64,000 bases of DNA from a bacterium (GCA_027483535.1 JAIXUN010000002.1:2046001-2110000); one strand, 5' to 3'. Counted from the first letter of the stretch, positions 53,269-62,147 are shown. Notes: a model not told the origin generated them from the sequence alone. Numbers and translations are program-made.

Positions 53269-54009
53269 TTAGTTAAGGTCAAAAAGTTCGTCAGTAGCCA
53301 GATCGCCATCGCGATCGATGTCGCCCAGGTTTGCTTGGATAAACGGGGCGGGCTGAAAGATGGAGAACGGCGTTCGTCGCAGAATCGGACTTCGCGAAGT
53401 GCAGTGGGTATCGGCCCAGGCGATCACCCCTCGGGAGTTCACACGACCGTGAAAGGTCGGGTATCTCGCGCTGGGTGCCTCCAGATAGGTGTTGCCCTGG
53501 AGCTGTCGGGCAGCACCCCAGTCGATCTGTGCTGAGGAAGCAAAGACCACCGTATCGGCGGGCTCCCCGACTTGCGTGGCGGATACTTGGCCCGTGCCCA
53601 GATATCGATAGTTATATCCGTACCCCGTTAAGCCGGTAGCGGCTCGTAAGCGGTTCGGAAAAGAAGGATCCGCCTGGATTCCCTTCCCTTTCGTGTAAGG
53701 AAACAGAAGCCCTTCTTCTTCAATCTGCACTTGGTTGGAGCCGTCGTAACTAGCCCACCAATAGCGATACTTGTTCCCGTGGAGCCACGTTCGAGGCGGC
53801 ATGAGAACGTCGTCCACATCACCGGAGTACAGCATCCAAGCCAGACCAATTTGTCTGAGATTGGAAACGGACTGCGTCTGCTTGGCCGCAGATTTTGCGG
53901 AAGCAAAGACGGGGAAAAGTATCGCCGCGAGGATCGCAATAATCGCGATCACGACGAGTAGTTCAATGAGCGTAAAGCCCTTTGTTTGGTTGATTCTTCT
54001 ATTCGAAAT
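53269..54009 (-). CDS. Pseudopilin with non-canonical start codon (ATT or ATC)
   Basis: About 246 residues. The leader [21 protein letters not shown] is intact, so translation must start upstream of the GTG at 53952. Between the in-frame TGA upstream and that leader there is no ATG, GTG or TTG. GGAGGAGGAACC is followed directly by ATC ATT TCG; ATT at 54007-54009 (or ATC at 54010-54012) would give [11 protein letters not shown] ahead of FTLIE. The C-terminus resembles DUF1559 proteins ([18 protein letters not shown]). It is the first gene after the cobalamin riboswitch and is coupled to the PEP-CTERM gene. A decayed start codon or sequence error is the alternative. Confidence 0.8.
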   Translation of the reverse strand: MSNRRINQTKGFTLIELLVVIAIIAILAAILFPVFASAKSAAKQTQSVSNLRQIGLAWMLYSGDVDDVLMPPRTWLHGNKYRYWWASYDGSNQVQIEEEGLLFPYTKGKGIQADPSFPNRLRAATGLTGYGYNYRYLGTGQVSATQVGEPADTVVFASSAQIDWGAARQLQGNTYLEAPSARYPTFHGRVNSRGVIAWADTHCTSRSPILRRTPFSIFQPAPFIQANLGDIDRDGDLATDELFDLN

Positions 54010-54012
54010 GAT

Positions 54013-54038
54013 GGTTCCTCCTCCGGTTGGGAGAAACC
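54013..54038 (-). promoter_or_regulatory. Shine-Dalgarno-sequestering hairpin
   Basis: On the minus strand GGTTTCTCC pairs with GGAGGAACC (54030-54038 with 54013-54021) over nine base pairs, one of them G-U, with an 8-nt loop. The pairing covers the ribosome binding site of the pseudopilin. It lies about 80 bases after the cobalamin aptamer, as in translational riboswitches. Confidence 0.75.
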
Positions 54039-54048
54039 TCGAATAGCC

Positions 54049-54077
54049 CTCTCAACCGTCGAAGCTACCGTTGAGAG
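54049..54077 (-). other. Hairpin between aptamer and ribosome-binding-site hairpin
   Basis: CTCTCAAC pairs with GTTGAGAG (54049-54056 with 54070-54077), with partial continuation inward. No T-tract follows on the minus strand. It may be part of the riboswitch expression platform. Confidence 0.5.
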
Positions 54078-54109
54078 CGAGATTCAGCAAGAGAGCAATG
54101 CCCAAAAAG

Positions 54110-54300
54110 GCTATGCCCTTTCGCGTCGGCCAATGCTCGTTGGCGATAGCGTAACTTTTTCCATTGCGAGTGGGCATTCGGACTTGGGACCATTCCCTTA
54201 CCGTTGCGGCACAGTGCCGGATTTTCACCGGACTTTCCCCATGTTTCAGATCGCCACGACAGCGACCCTCGTCAACGAGAACAATATACACGCACAATCA
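54110..54300 (-). promoter_or_regulatory. Cobalamin (AdoCbl/B12) riboswitch
   Basis: On the minus strand the core reads GGAAAGTCCGGTGAAAATCC then GGCACTGTGCCGCAACGGT (about 54191-54236). This matches the conserved B12-box region (GGGAA...GGTG.AA.TCC....C.G..CCGC.AC.GT) of the cobalamin riboswitch. It is followed by CCAAGTCCGAATGCC, the conserved 3' part. Upstream paired regions extend to about 54300. It is oriented toward the pseudopilin and PEP-CTERM genes, not toward the divergent protease. Boundaries are approximate. Confidence 0.9.
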
Positions 54301-54387
54301 CCGGCTGATAACACTTCTTTGCAAAGGATCGGGCCGAAACAAAAGATTCGTAAGTGCCAAGAGCCATTCTCGGCTATGCTCACGAGC

Positions 54388-57300
54388 ATGAGATTCTTGG
54401 GGACTCATCGCACGGCACTTGCCGCCTTCGGCATTGTCGCCGGATCGCTCGTTATCTCTGGTTCGGCTACCGCAAAGCTTCAGGCGGAACCGATTGTTGG
54501 GGCGCGATTCCTAGCGCTCAGCCCAGACGGATCAAAGATCGCCTTCTCTTACCTTGGCGATGTTTGGGTTGCGTCTAGCGACGGTGGTCGCGCGATTCCG
54601 ATCACGAACAACGTCGAGATGGACGATCGACCCGTTTGGTCTCCCGATGGCAAGCAAATCGCCTTCGCGAGCAATCGGTACGGCAACAACGAGATCTTCG
54701 TCGTGGATGCAGATGGCGGCAAGCCGAAACGCGTCACCTACCACTCAGGCGGCGATATCCCCTCCGGTTGGACACCGGACGGCAAAGCTCTCATCTTCAA
54801 GGCCACTCGCGATGCTTCCAGCAATGGCATTTACACCATCGACGTCAAAACGGGAGCGTTCAAGCAACACTTCCTAGATAACGTCAGCATCGACGAACCC
54901 AAGATGTCTCCCGAAGGCGACAAAGTGGTCTACACGCGACTCGGATTCCCTTGGGCACGAGCCCGCTACCAGGGATCCAGTGCAGCGCAATTGTGGGTGT
55001 TTGACCTGAAAACCGCCAAGCGACAGCAGCTTCGCAACAATGGCTTCCAGCACCTTTGGCCGCAGTACACCCAGAACGGCATCTACGTGGTCACCATGAC
55101 CGAAAAGGTCGCAAGCAGCAGCTACCTGAACAAGCCGATCGGTCGAGTGAACTTTCCCGTCGGTGGTACGCCAAACGTCTACCAAGTCGATCTCAAGGGG
55201 AATGCGAAGCGACTGACCAATTTTGCGGGTCAAGGAACACGGTTCCTCACGGCCTCCGCCGATGGAAAGACGGTTGCCTTCGAGCGCGATGGCGTGGTTT
55301 ACACCATGACTCCCGGCTCGGAACCGAAGCCGATCACGCTCACCGCAAGCGTCGACGATAAGGTCTCCACCGAAGAGCGACTCGTGCTCACCTCGGGGGC
55401 TCGATCATTCACCCTTTCTCCCGATCTCTCGACGGTGATCTTCGATGTCCGCAGCGAAATCTGGTCGGTTCCGGTGAAGAAGGGCGAGGGTCCGAACAAA
55501 GACGACGCCACGCAACTCACCGACTGGGTTGGATCGGATACCGAACCCGTTTACTCGCCCGATGGAAAGTCGATTTTCTTCGTTAGCGATCGCAACGGAG
55601 CGGAGCGGCTGTACCGAATGGAGGTCGAAACCAAGAAGATTTCTGCCGTCACGAACGCCGATGCGGATATCTCGCAACTGAAGTTAACCCCAGACAAGAA
55701 GTTTCTGACGTTCTTCCAGAAAGGTAAGAACGGCGGCGTCTATCGAGTGCCGATCGCCGGGGGCGAGCCTCAGCGAATTGTGGTGCGCCCCGGTGCTTCC
55801 GACGTGGATTACGAAGTCTCACCGGATGGTCGATATGTGGCGTACGTGGACATTCTTCCCGAGAGCGGCTACTACTATTGGGAGTCGGGCGAGAACATCT
55901 ACATCACGGAAATCGCTACGGGCGAAACGAAAGACGTGACGATGCTCAACGCTCGCCACTCGTCGCCGACTTGGTCGCCCGATGGCAAGTATCTGTTCTT
56001 TGGGTCCAACCGAAACGGTGAGGGTCTCTACGTGTTGCCCTTCCAAAAGGAAGATCAACGAGAGAATGAAATCAAGCTGAAGTACGAGAAGCCGAAAGAT
56101 GAAGTGAAGGTCGAAATCGACTGGAACGATATCGAGACTCGAGCGCGCCGACTTTCGGGTGTATCGGTCAACGGAATGGTGATCGATCCGGAAGATGGTT
56201 CGATCTACTACCGATCCGGTGGCGAACTTTTCAAAGCCGACTTCAATGCGGAAAACGCTCGCCGGGTAGCGGGCGGCGTTCGATCGTTCGAACTGGTCGA
56301 TGGCGGGAAGCAACTGGCGGCACTTGTTGGCGATTCCATTGCCCTCATCAACGTCAAGAATCCAAACTTCCCTCAGAACACAATTGGCTTCCGAGCCGAT
56401 TGGACTCGCGACCTTCACCAAGAGCGACGCGCTGCCTTCCAACAGTTCTGGCGCGAATACAACCGCGGATTTTACGACGCAAACTTCCACGGACGAGACT
56501 GGGTGGGCCTGCGCAACACCTACGAGAAGTTCCTTGGTAGCGTTGGACACCGAAACGAGTTCGCAACCGTTTTGAACATGATGGTCGGCGAGTTGGAAGC
56601 GAGCCACGCCGAGGTAGGACCTGCTTCAGGCAACCCTCGCGGAGAGTCTTCGGCTCACCTTGGCTTCACGTTCGACTACGCCTACTCGGGTCCTGGCATC
56701 AAGATCAAGGATGTTCCGGCAAAGACCCCGGGATCTTACGCAAAGACTAAGTTGAACGCGGGCGAGATCGTCACCAAGATCAACGGGAAGGAAGCTTCGA
56801 TCTCCGAGGCCCTTTACCGAGATCTCCTCAACGAGCAAAGTGGTCGAGAGGTCACTCTCACCGTGAAGGGCACCGACGGCAAAGAGCGCGAGGTGAAGTA
56901 TCGCCTCATTTCTGGCGGCGAGTTCGGTGGCATCGTCTTCAACAACCTGCTCGAGCAGCGGCGCAAATACGTCGAAGAAAAGTCTGGCGGCAAGCTCACC
57001 TACGTTCACATCTCGGGCATGGGTGGACCTCAGTTCGACCGCTTCGTCCAGCAACTCTGGGCGTTTGGTCGAAACAAGCAGGGCCTCATCATCGACGTTC
57101 GCAACAACGGCGGTGGAAACACCTCCGACCGAATCATCGACATTCTAGAGCGACGTCAGAACTCGTTCTATCAGCCTCGAGATGAGGGAGCGGTCAAGGG
57201 TCCGGGCCAAACCTGGGAGATGCCCATTGTGGTGATGCACGCCGAATCGAGCTTCTCCAACGCGGAGATGTTCCCGTATGCGATGCGTGCCCGTAAGCTC

Positions 57301-57534
57301 GCCAAACTGGTCGGCAAGCCCACCCCGGGCTACGTCATCTACACCTACGGTCTTCCGTTGGTAGACGGCACCAGCGCGCGAATGCCATCGACGGGTGTCT
57401 TCCGGATGAACGGTTCTCCGCTAGAGAACATGGGTGAAGAGCCTGACTTTGAAGTCGAAATCTCGCCCGAGCAGTACTTCGCGGGACAAGATCCTCAGCT
57501 CGACAAAGCCATCGACGTCTTGCTGAAGAAGTAA
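54388..57534 (+). CDS. Tricorn-like protease (propeller domains plus S41 peptidase)
   Basis: 1048 residues from ATG 54388 (ATG 54376 is four codons earlier; no ribosome site decides). A signal peptide (MRFLGTHRTALAAFGIVAGSLVISGSATA) precedes two beta-propellers with repeated PVWSPDGKQIAFASNR and PTWSPDGKYLFFGSNR-type PD40/WD40-like units (about residues 40-650). The C-terminal part has the C1 helix, a PDZ-like domain (GEIVTKINGKEAS) and the S41 core: IIDVRNNGGGN and HAESSFSNAEMFPYAM with the nucleophile Ser (about residue 956). Archaeal tricorn degrades peptides downstream of the proteasome; here export suggests peptide scavenging. Divergent from the riboswitch operon; ends at a bidirectional terminator. 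Confidence 0.92.
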   Translation: MRFLGTHRTALAAFGIVAGSLVISGSATAKLQAEPIVGARFLALSPDGSKIAFSYLGDVWVASSDGGRAIPITNNVEMDDRPVWSPDGKQIAFASNRYGNNEIFVVDADGGKPKRVTYHSGGDIPSGWTPDGKALIFKATRDASSNGIYTIDVKTGAFKQHFLDNVSIDEPKMSPEGDKVVYTRLGFPWARARYQGSSAAQLWVFDLKTAKRQQLRNNGFQHLWPQYTQNGIYVVTMTEKVASSSYLNKPIGRVNFPVGGTPNVYQVDLKGNAKRLTNFAGQGTRFLTASADGKTVAFERDGVVYTMTPGSEPKPITLTASVDDKVSTEERLVLTSGARSFTLSPDLSTVIFDVRSEIWSVPVKKGEGPNKDDATQLTDWVGSDTEPVYSPDGKSIFFVSDRNGAERLYRMEVETKKISAVTNADADISQLKLTPDKKFLTFFQKGKNGGVYRVPIAGGEPQRIVVRPGASDVDYEVSPDGRYVAYVDILPESGYYYWESGENIYITEIATGETKDVTMLNARHSSPTWSPDGKYLFFGSNRNGEGLYVLPFQKEDQRENEIKLKYEKPKDEVKVEIDWNDIETRARRLSGVSVNGMVIDPEDGSIYYRSGGELFKADFNAENARRVAGGVRSFELVDGGKQLAALVGDSIALINVKNPNFPQNTIGFRADWTRDLHQERRAAFQQFWREYNRGFYDANFHGRDWVGLRNTYEKFLGSVGHRNEFATVLNMMVGELEASHAEVGPASGNPRGESSAHLGFTFDYAYSGPGIKIKDVPAKTPGSYAKTKLNAGEIVTKINGKEASISEALYRDLLNEQSGREVTLTVKGTDGKEREVKYRLISGGEFGGIVFNNLLEQRRKYVEEKSGGKLTYVHISGMGGPQFDRFVQQLWAFGRNKQGLIIDVRNNGGGNTSDRIIDILERRQNSFYQPRDEGAVKGPGQTWEMPIVVMHAESSFSNAEMFPYAMRARKLAKLVGKPTPGYVIYTYGLPLVDGTSARMPSTGVFRMNGSPLENMGEEPDFEVEISPEQYFAGQDPQLDKAIDVLLKK

Positions 57535-57552
57535 GCCTCGACGGGGATAACC

Positions 57553-57590
57553 AAAAAAAGGGAGGGCATCGCCCTCCCTTTTTCTTTTCA
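57553..57590. terminator. Bidirectional intrinsic terminator
   Basis: A perfect 13-bp stem, AAAAAGGGAGGGC (57555-57567) with GCCCTCCCTTTTT (57571-57583), and a 3-nt loop. Runs of T follow on both strands. It serves the protease gene and the convergent glycosidase-like gene. Confidence 0.95.
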
Positions 57591-57595
57591 ACCTA

Positions 57596-58645
57596 TCAAA
57601 GCGGGTTCCACTTCTGCATTTCTAGACCCAGTCGTTTCCAACTCGGTTTGGGATTCCCTGCTGCGTCGTGGAAACCGAGGGTCCCGAGGAAAGCGCGAAA
57701 GCGCTCGTTCTTGAGTCCATAGTAGTTCTCGAAGAAGTCGAGCATCACCGATGGGAACTCGTACTGCATAAAGAAGCTGGCGAATTCGATCCCCTTCCGC
57801 GTTTCGAGTTGCCGAAACACTGCGCTCACGAAGTCGGCTTGCAGGGCCTCACTGCTTCCTAGAAGTGGCGCGGATGCGAGTCCAACTTCTTGCAGAACCA
57901 ATCCTCGCCCTGCCGCGTATGCCTGAATCTTGTCAAAGTTCGCGGCGGTGTCCGTGAGTGGCATCGGAGAGAAATCCTCCTTCATGGGATAGTAGTTCAC
58001 TACCGCGCAGTTTCCGAACTTAGCGAGCTTAGAAACGATCTCCGGGCGTCGGACAATTCCGTCGAAGGTCACGGTCACGCCAACTTTCATGTCTGGTCGT
58101 TCGCGTCGAACAATCGCCTCAAGCTCCTTCAGAAGGTTCAGATACTCGGGAAGTTCTTCGGGATGCTCGGCCAGATAAACGTCTACCTCGTTGCCAAGAC
58201 TGATCCACTTCACCCCTTGGCCGAGCGAGGTGAGAACCTTGTTGAGCAGCACCGACGCACGCCCAACCACCTTGGGGTCATCAAATCGCAACCCCGTCAG
58301 ATCTTGCGGAAGGGCCCAATTGTTGGTGTCGATGGTTTGGAAGGTGAACAGACTCTTTCCGCCAATGAACTTAGACAGCCCAACCGAGTCCTCAATCTTC
58401 TTGAGAGCATATTGGCCAGGTGCGGGCTCCAGTTCGTTCCACTTGGCCGACATCGCGAGTCCCTGCGCCCCAACACGTACTTGTTCTCGCAAAGAGACAA
58501 GGTAGGTCTCCTCAGTTGGATTGTCCTTGATTCCAAAGTGGATTCCGACGGTTGCCCGGTTCTGGTTGCTCTGACTTTGGATGGAAACGCCGGGTGGAGC
58601 GACGACAAGAGCGGTCCCCAAAAGAAGCGATGCAATGGCACTCAT
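57596..58645 (-). CDS. Exported TIM-barrel glycosidase-like protein (clan A)
   Basis: 349 residues from ATG 58645 (a GTG at 58657 is also open). A signal-like N-terminus (MSAIASLLLGTALVVAPPG) precedes a clan GH-A barrel: IHFGIKDN at strand 1, SAKWNELEPAPGQY, WISLGNEVDVYL with the putative acid/base Glu (E153), and VLQEVGLAS with the putative nucleophile Glu (E253). The order NE...E is typical of GH5/GH53-like enzymes. The substrate is unknown; a plant or bacterial polysaccharide is plausible. The gene ends at the bidirectional terminator. Confidence 0.72.
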   Translation of the reverse strand: MSAIASLLLGTALVVAPPGVSIQSQSNQNRATVGIHFGIKDNPTEETYLVSLREQVRVGAQGLAMSAKWNELEPAPGQYALKKIEDSVGLSKFIGGKSLFTFQTIDTNNWALPQDLTGLRFDDPKVVGRASVLLNKVLTSLGQGVKWISLGNEVDVYLAEHPEELPEYLNLLKELEAIVRRERPDMKVGVTVTFDGIVRRPEIVSKLAKFGNCAVVNYYPMKEDFSPMPLTDTAANFDKIQAYAAGRGLVLQEVGLASAPLLGSSEALQADFVSAVFRQLETRKGIEFASFFMQYEFPSVMLDFFENYYGLKNERFRAFLGTLGFHDAAGNPKPSWKRLGLEMQKWNPL

Positions 58646-58754
58646 GAAGTTCGACACGGTTCGGTTGGCGAATAGGTTGCGACCGAGTGAAAGCGAACAC
58701 GGCCGGTCCGGGCACTTAGTCCCAAACCGACCGTGGTTTCTTCGCTACGCGAGG

Positions 58755-59996
58755 TTAAAGCGCGTTGCGCTCAGAAAGAGAGACGTTGCCCGTCACCGCG
58801 CTCACGTCGATCGATCCCGACCCGGAACCAAGTTTGCCCGTTACTCGCTGCTCGGTTCTTGCCTCGTCCTCTAGATTCACCAGGGACATGGCCGATCCTC
58901 GCAGAGTCGTCAGCGTCACCCGAGCATCGCAGCCATCGACGATCTTGAGCGAGGCGTCGCCGCTCACCGTTCGGATGCTCACCGTGCCCGAGACGGGCTC
59001 GTTGAGGTCTACCGAGACCGCTCCCGATACTGCCTCTACGGCGATGGTTCGACCTGAACACTCGCTCAGAACAACCGCACCCGAAGCACTTCGCAGGTTG
59101 ATGTTGCCCTTAACTTGCTTGAGTTCAACAATGCCTGCCTTGTTCTCGATGGCGATGCTCGGTCCTTCAGACCGCGAGAGATAAACCTCACCTGTATCGC
59201 TATCGATCTCGATGGGACCGTTCAAGCCAGACAAGACGATCTTGCCCGTCTTCGCTCGAACCTTGGCGCGAGCACCCGTGTCCTCGATCTTCACGTCGCC
59301 ATGATCGGCTTTCGCTTCGACCGCCATGGTAACCGCCAACCCAACCTCAATCTCAAGAGTGACTCCGGGGACGCTAGGCTGTTTGATGACCACCCCGTGC
59401 TCGCTCTCTTCGACCATGAGGGTGAAAGCGTCGGCTTTCGCTTTTGCCTCTTCCTGGGTGCTTCCTCGGAATACGCCCTTCGCGAGGACGTAGCTTTCGC
59501 TGACATCCCTCCGAACTCGGATCCCGCCGCTTCCATTTTCGATCTTGAGCAGATCGCCTTCCTTTGCGCTCAACGGAAGCCGAACTTCGCGGGCGGCTTG
59601 GTTGCCGAACCAACCCACATTGAACTTGCCTTTGCTGAAGTCTTCAATGCCGGACTTGAGGAGTTCGAATCCCTTGTTGGCAGACGTTTTGGCGGTTTCA
59701 GCGACCTCTTTCCAGTTCACGCTGTCGCTGGCGTCCTTCCCAATCTTTTCGATCGCGTCGATCAGGCTCTTGAACGGATTATCGTCTTCGGTTTGCGTGC
59801 CCGTCTTCTTTTCCGATTGGCCCTCGGGTTCTTCGCTTCCTTCCGCTCTCGGCGCGCTTGCTTCGGCGTTGGCAGAGGATGCTTGGCTCTCTCGCTCTTC
59901 GTTCGTGTAGAAGGCATCGATCAAGTCAGCGGCATCTTCGGGAGTCAACTTCCCTTCCGCAACCAGTTTGCTAATTCTTTTAATCTCGTCTCGCAT
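58755..59996 (-). CDS. DUF4097-family beta-repeat protein with N-terminal SHOCT-like helix
   Basis: 413 residues from ATG 59996. The N-terminus MRDEIKRISKLVAEGKLTPEDAADLIDAFY is a SHOCT-like short helical motif. An acidic Ser/Glu-rich linker (about 35-70) and an amphipathic stretch follow. The last 270 residues are a right-handed beta-helix-like series (VRAKTGKIVLSGLNGPIEIDSDTGEVYL, IRTVSGDASLKIVDG) with the recurring SGxV of DUF4097. Such proteins are often cytoplasmic or membrane associated and function is unproven. It follows the DUF2089 regulator by 17 bases, a commonly seen pairing. Confidence 0.85.
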   Translation of the reverse strand: MRDEIKRISKLVAEGKLTPEDAADLIDAFYTNEERESQASSANAEASAPRAEGSEEPEGQSEKKTGTQTEDDNPFKSLIDAIEKIGKDASDSVNWKEVAETAKTSANKGFELLKSGIEDFSKGKFNVGWFGNQAAREVRLPLSAKEGDLLKIENGSGGIRVRRDVSESYVLAKGVFRGSTQEEAKAKADAFTLMVEESEHGVVIKQPSVPGVTLEIEVGLAVTMAVEAKADHGDVKIEDTGARAKVRAKTGKIVLSGLNGPIEIDSDTGEVYLSRSEGPSIAIENKAGIVELKQVKGNINLRSASGAVVLSECSGRTIAVEAVSGAVSVDLNEPVSGTVSIRTVSGDASLKIVDGCDARVTLTTLRGSAMSLVNLEDEARTEQRVTGKLGSGSGSIDVSAVTGNVSLSERNAL

Positions 59997-60013
59997 GGCA
60001 GTCCCCAAAAACC

Positions 60014-60421
60014 TTAATTCAATACTCCCAACTTCTGTTTGGCTTCCTCGGCCGAGATTTCTCCCGCTTCTAGTTGCTCCAGAATTCTTCGACGTCGCTC
60101 GCTACTCTTTTCGTTGCCGTTCTTCTCCGGCTTTGCGTCGAGCGGCTGCAGTTCGAGCGTCTTCAGTAGGGAATCCAGCCGGGCCTTAGCCGTGGGATAG
60201 CTGATTCCGAGTTCTCGCTCGACACCGTTAATCATTCCTCGGCACCGCAGAAAGGTCTCAAGAAATCTCGCCTGCTCGTCATCCAGCTTGGCATAGCGCG
60301 GAATTTCAAACCTTCCCCGAATAGTGATGCCTGTGTCCTCGCTGGCAAGCTCACTTACGTAAAGCTCACCACCCGAGACCGGGTCCCTATGCGGCAATCG
60401 GTGTCGTTTGCTTCGATCCAT
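60014..60421 (-). CDS. DUF2089-like helix-turn-helix protein lacking the zinc-ribbon cysteines
   Basis: 135 residues. The middle matches DUF2089: GRFEIPRYAKLDDEQARFLETFLRCRGMINGVERELGISYPTAKARLDSLL, which includes an HTH. In typical members the N-terminus carries a CPVC...CPSC zinc ribbon; here the matching positions read DPVSGGEL and SEDTG, so the ligands are gone. A SHOCT-like C-terminal motif (LEAGEISAEEAKQKLG) mirrors the N-terminus of the next gene's product. It is probably the regulator of the DUF4097 operon. The ATG is the first of the frame. Confidence 0.82.
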   Translation of the reverse strand: MDRSKRHRLPHRDPVSGGELYVSELASEDTGITIRGRFEIPRYAKLDDEQARFLETFLRCRGMINGVERELGISYPTAKARLDSLLKTLELQPLDAKPEKNGNEKSSERRRRILEQLEAGEISAEEAKQKLGVLN

Positions 60422-60598
60422 GTTGTTCCTTACAATTATTCTCAGCTACCGGTTGCGACAGCTTAAGAATATGGACACGCTTTTTAGTTTTTTTGTTTTG
60501 TGATGCAAAAACAAACGCCGAATATCGACCCAAAAGACCCATCAAGATATTCACGAGTTTGGGAATGTTGAGCCGGAAAAGAGCGGTAATCTTGCTAT
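60422..60598. other. Divergent intergenic region
   Basis: Holds promoters for the DUF2089 operon and the M32 peptidase. A T-rich stretch (60478-60500) lies near the DUF2089 side. No strong hairpin is seen. The M32 gene start is preceded by CTTGCTAT and has no clear ribosome site, so a leaderless or short-leader transcript is possible. Confidence 0.4.
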
Positions 60599-62086
60599 AT
60601 GAGCAGTTCCCTAGAGCAGTTGAAGGGTCGATTGACCGACGTAACATCCCTCCGGTCGGCGATCGCCGTCCTAGATTGGGACCAACAAACTTACATGCCG
60701 AGCGGGGGCGCCCACGCCCGTGCCACCACCGTTGAGAGCCTTTCTCGACTGGCCCACGAGATTTTCACCGCTGATGAGACTCGCCAATTATTAGACAAGG
60801 CAAAGACCGAGGTGGACCCAACCACCGATGAAGGTGCGTTGGTGCGTGTAGTTGGTCGAGACGTGGACCTCGCCACGAAGTTTCCGTCTGAATTTGTTGC
60901 CCGAAAAACCAAGCTCGCTGCGATCGCGCACGAAGATTGGGTGAAGGCTCGCGCCAACAACGATTTCAAGGGCTTTGAAGCGACCCTCACCGAGATGTTC
61001 GAGATCGCCAAGCAAGAGGCCGAGTATCTGGGTTACACCGACCACATCTACGACGCTCTTCTGGACCAATACGAGGAAGGCGCGACTGCAGCCGACTGCG
61101 TAAAAATGTTCGAAGCGCTCAAGGCGGGTCAGGTGCCTTTGGTGAAGGCGATCCAGGCCGCGAAGCCCATCGACGATTCCGCGCTCTACGGCGAGTGGGA
61201 TGCTGCCAAGCAGTCTCAGTTCACCGAGTTCATCGCCAAGGAGGTCGGATACGACTTCAATCGTGGTCGGCAAGACGTAGCACCGCACCCGTTCTGCACC
61301 ACGTTCGGAATCGGCGACGTGCGGATCACCACCCGCTACAAGTCTTACATCGGCAGCGCGATCTTTGGCACTTTGCACGAATCCGGGCACGCGATGTACG
61401 AGCAAGGATCACCCGCTGACTGGGAAGGATCGATGCTCGCGGGAGGCGTCTCGCTGGGTATCCACGAATCGCAAAGCCGATTCTGGGAGAACATCGTTGG
61501 TCGGAGCCTTCCGTTCTGGAATCGATACTTGCCGAAGCTCCAAGAGACCTTCCCTGCCCTCAACGGCATTGGAGTCGAGGACTTCTACCGACAGATCAAC
61601 AAGGTTGAAACCTCGTTCATCCGGGTAGAGGCAGACGAGCTCACATACAACCTGCACGTCTTGGTTCGATTCGAGATCGAATGCGACATTCTCACGGGCA
61701 AACTCGCGGTTAAGGATCTTCCGGAAGCTTGGAACGCAAAGTACACCGAGTACTTGGGCGTGACCCCGAAAACAGATGCCGAAGGGTGTCTGCAGGATGT
61801 CCACTGGTCCATGGGTAGCATCGGATACTTCCCGACCTACTCCATGGGCAACGTTCTCAGCTACCAAATCTGGAACGCACTCAAGAAGGATATTCCGGGC
61901 GCCGAGGAAGGCTTCGGTCGCGGAGAGTTCCAGCAAGTCCAAGATTGGCTGATCGAGAAGATCTATCGACACGGTCGAAAGTTCTCGCCGAAGGATCTGG
62001 TTGTCCACGCCACGGGCAAGCCGATGGACCCAACCGATTACATCGACGGTCTCAACGCCAAATATCGAGCCATTTACGGCTTGTAA
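60599..62086 (+). CDS. M32-family carboxypeptidase (Taq type)
   Basis: 495 residues, normal for the family. The metal site is HESGHAMYEQ with H260, E261 and H264; the third ligand lies in IHESQSRFWEN. Other M32 motifs are DVRITTRY, GTLHESGH and IRVEADELTYNLH. These carboxypeptidases remove C-terminal residues with broad specificity, with cobalt or zinc bound. It is cytoplasmic (no signal) and single-gene, ending at its own terminator. Confidence 0.95.
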   Translation: MSSSLEQLKGRLTDVTSLRSAIAVLDWDQQTYMPSGGAHARATTVESLSRLAHEIFTADETRQLLDKAKTEVDPTTDEGALVRVVGRDVDLATKFPSEFVARKTKLAAIAHEDWVKARANNDFKGFEATLTEMFEIAKQEAEYLGYTDHIYDALLDQYEEGATAADCVKMFEALKAGQVPLVKAIQAAKPIDDSALYGEWDAAKQSQFTEFIAKEVGYDFNRGRQDVAPHPFCTTFGIGDVRITTRYKSYIGSAIFGTLHESGHAMYEQGSPADWEGSMLAGGVSLGIHESQSRFWENIVGRSLPFWNRYLPKLQETFPALNGIGVEDFYRQINKVETSFIRVEADELTYNLHVLVRFEIECDILTGKLAVKDLPEAWNAKYTEYLGVTPKTDAEGCLQDVHWSMGSIGYFPTYSMGNVLSYQIWNALKKDIPGAEEGFGRGEFQQVQDWLIEKIYRHGRKFSPKDLVVHATGKPMDPTDYIDGLNAKYRAIYGL

Positions 62087-62105
62087 GAAGCCCTGAAAGC
62101 CCGCT

Positions 62106-62147
62106 CACGCCGTCCAGATTCAACTCCTGGACGGCGTGTTTTGTTTT
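62106..62147 (+). terminator. Intrinsic terminator of the M32 peptidase gene
   Basis: A perfect 12-bp stem, CACGCCGTCCAG (62106-62117) with CTGGACGGCGTG (62127-62138), a 9-nt loop, and TTTTGTTTTG downstream. Confidence 0.95.

Noticed and set aside
53986-54387. N-terminal extension of the tricorn-like protease back to 53986
   Set aside because: The extension covers the riboswitch and would bury the signal peptide. The start at 54388 or 54376 gives a proper export signal.
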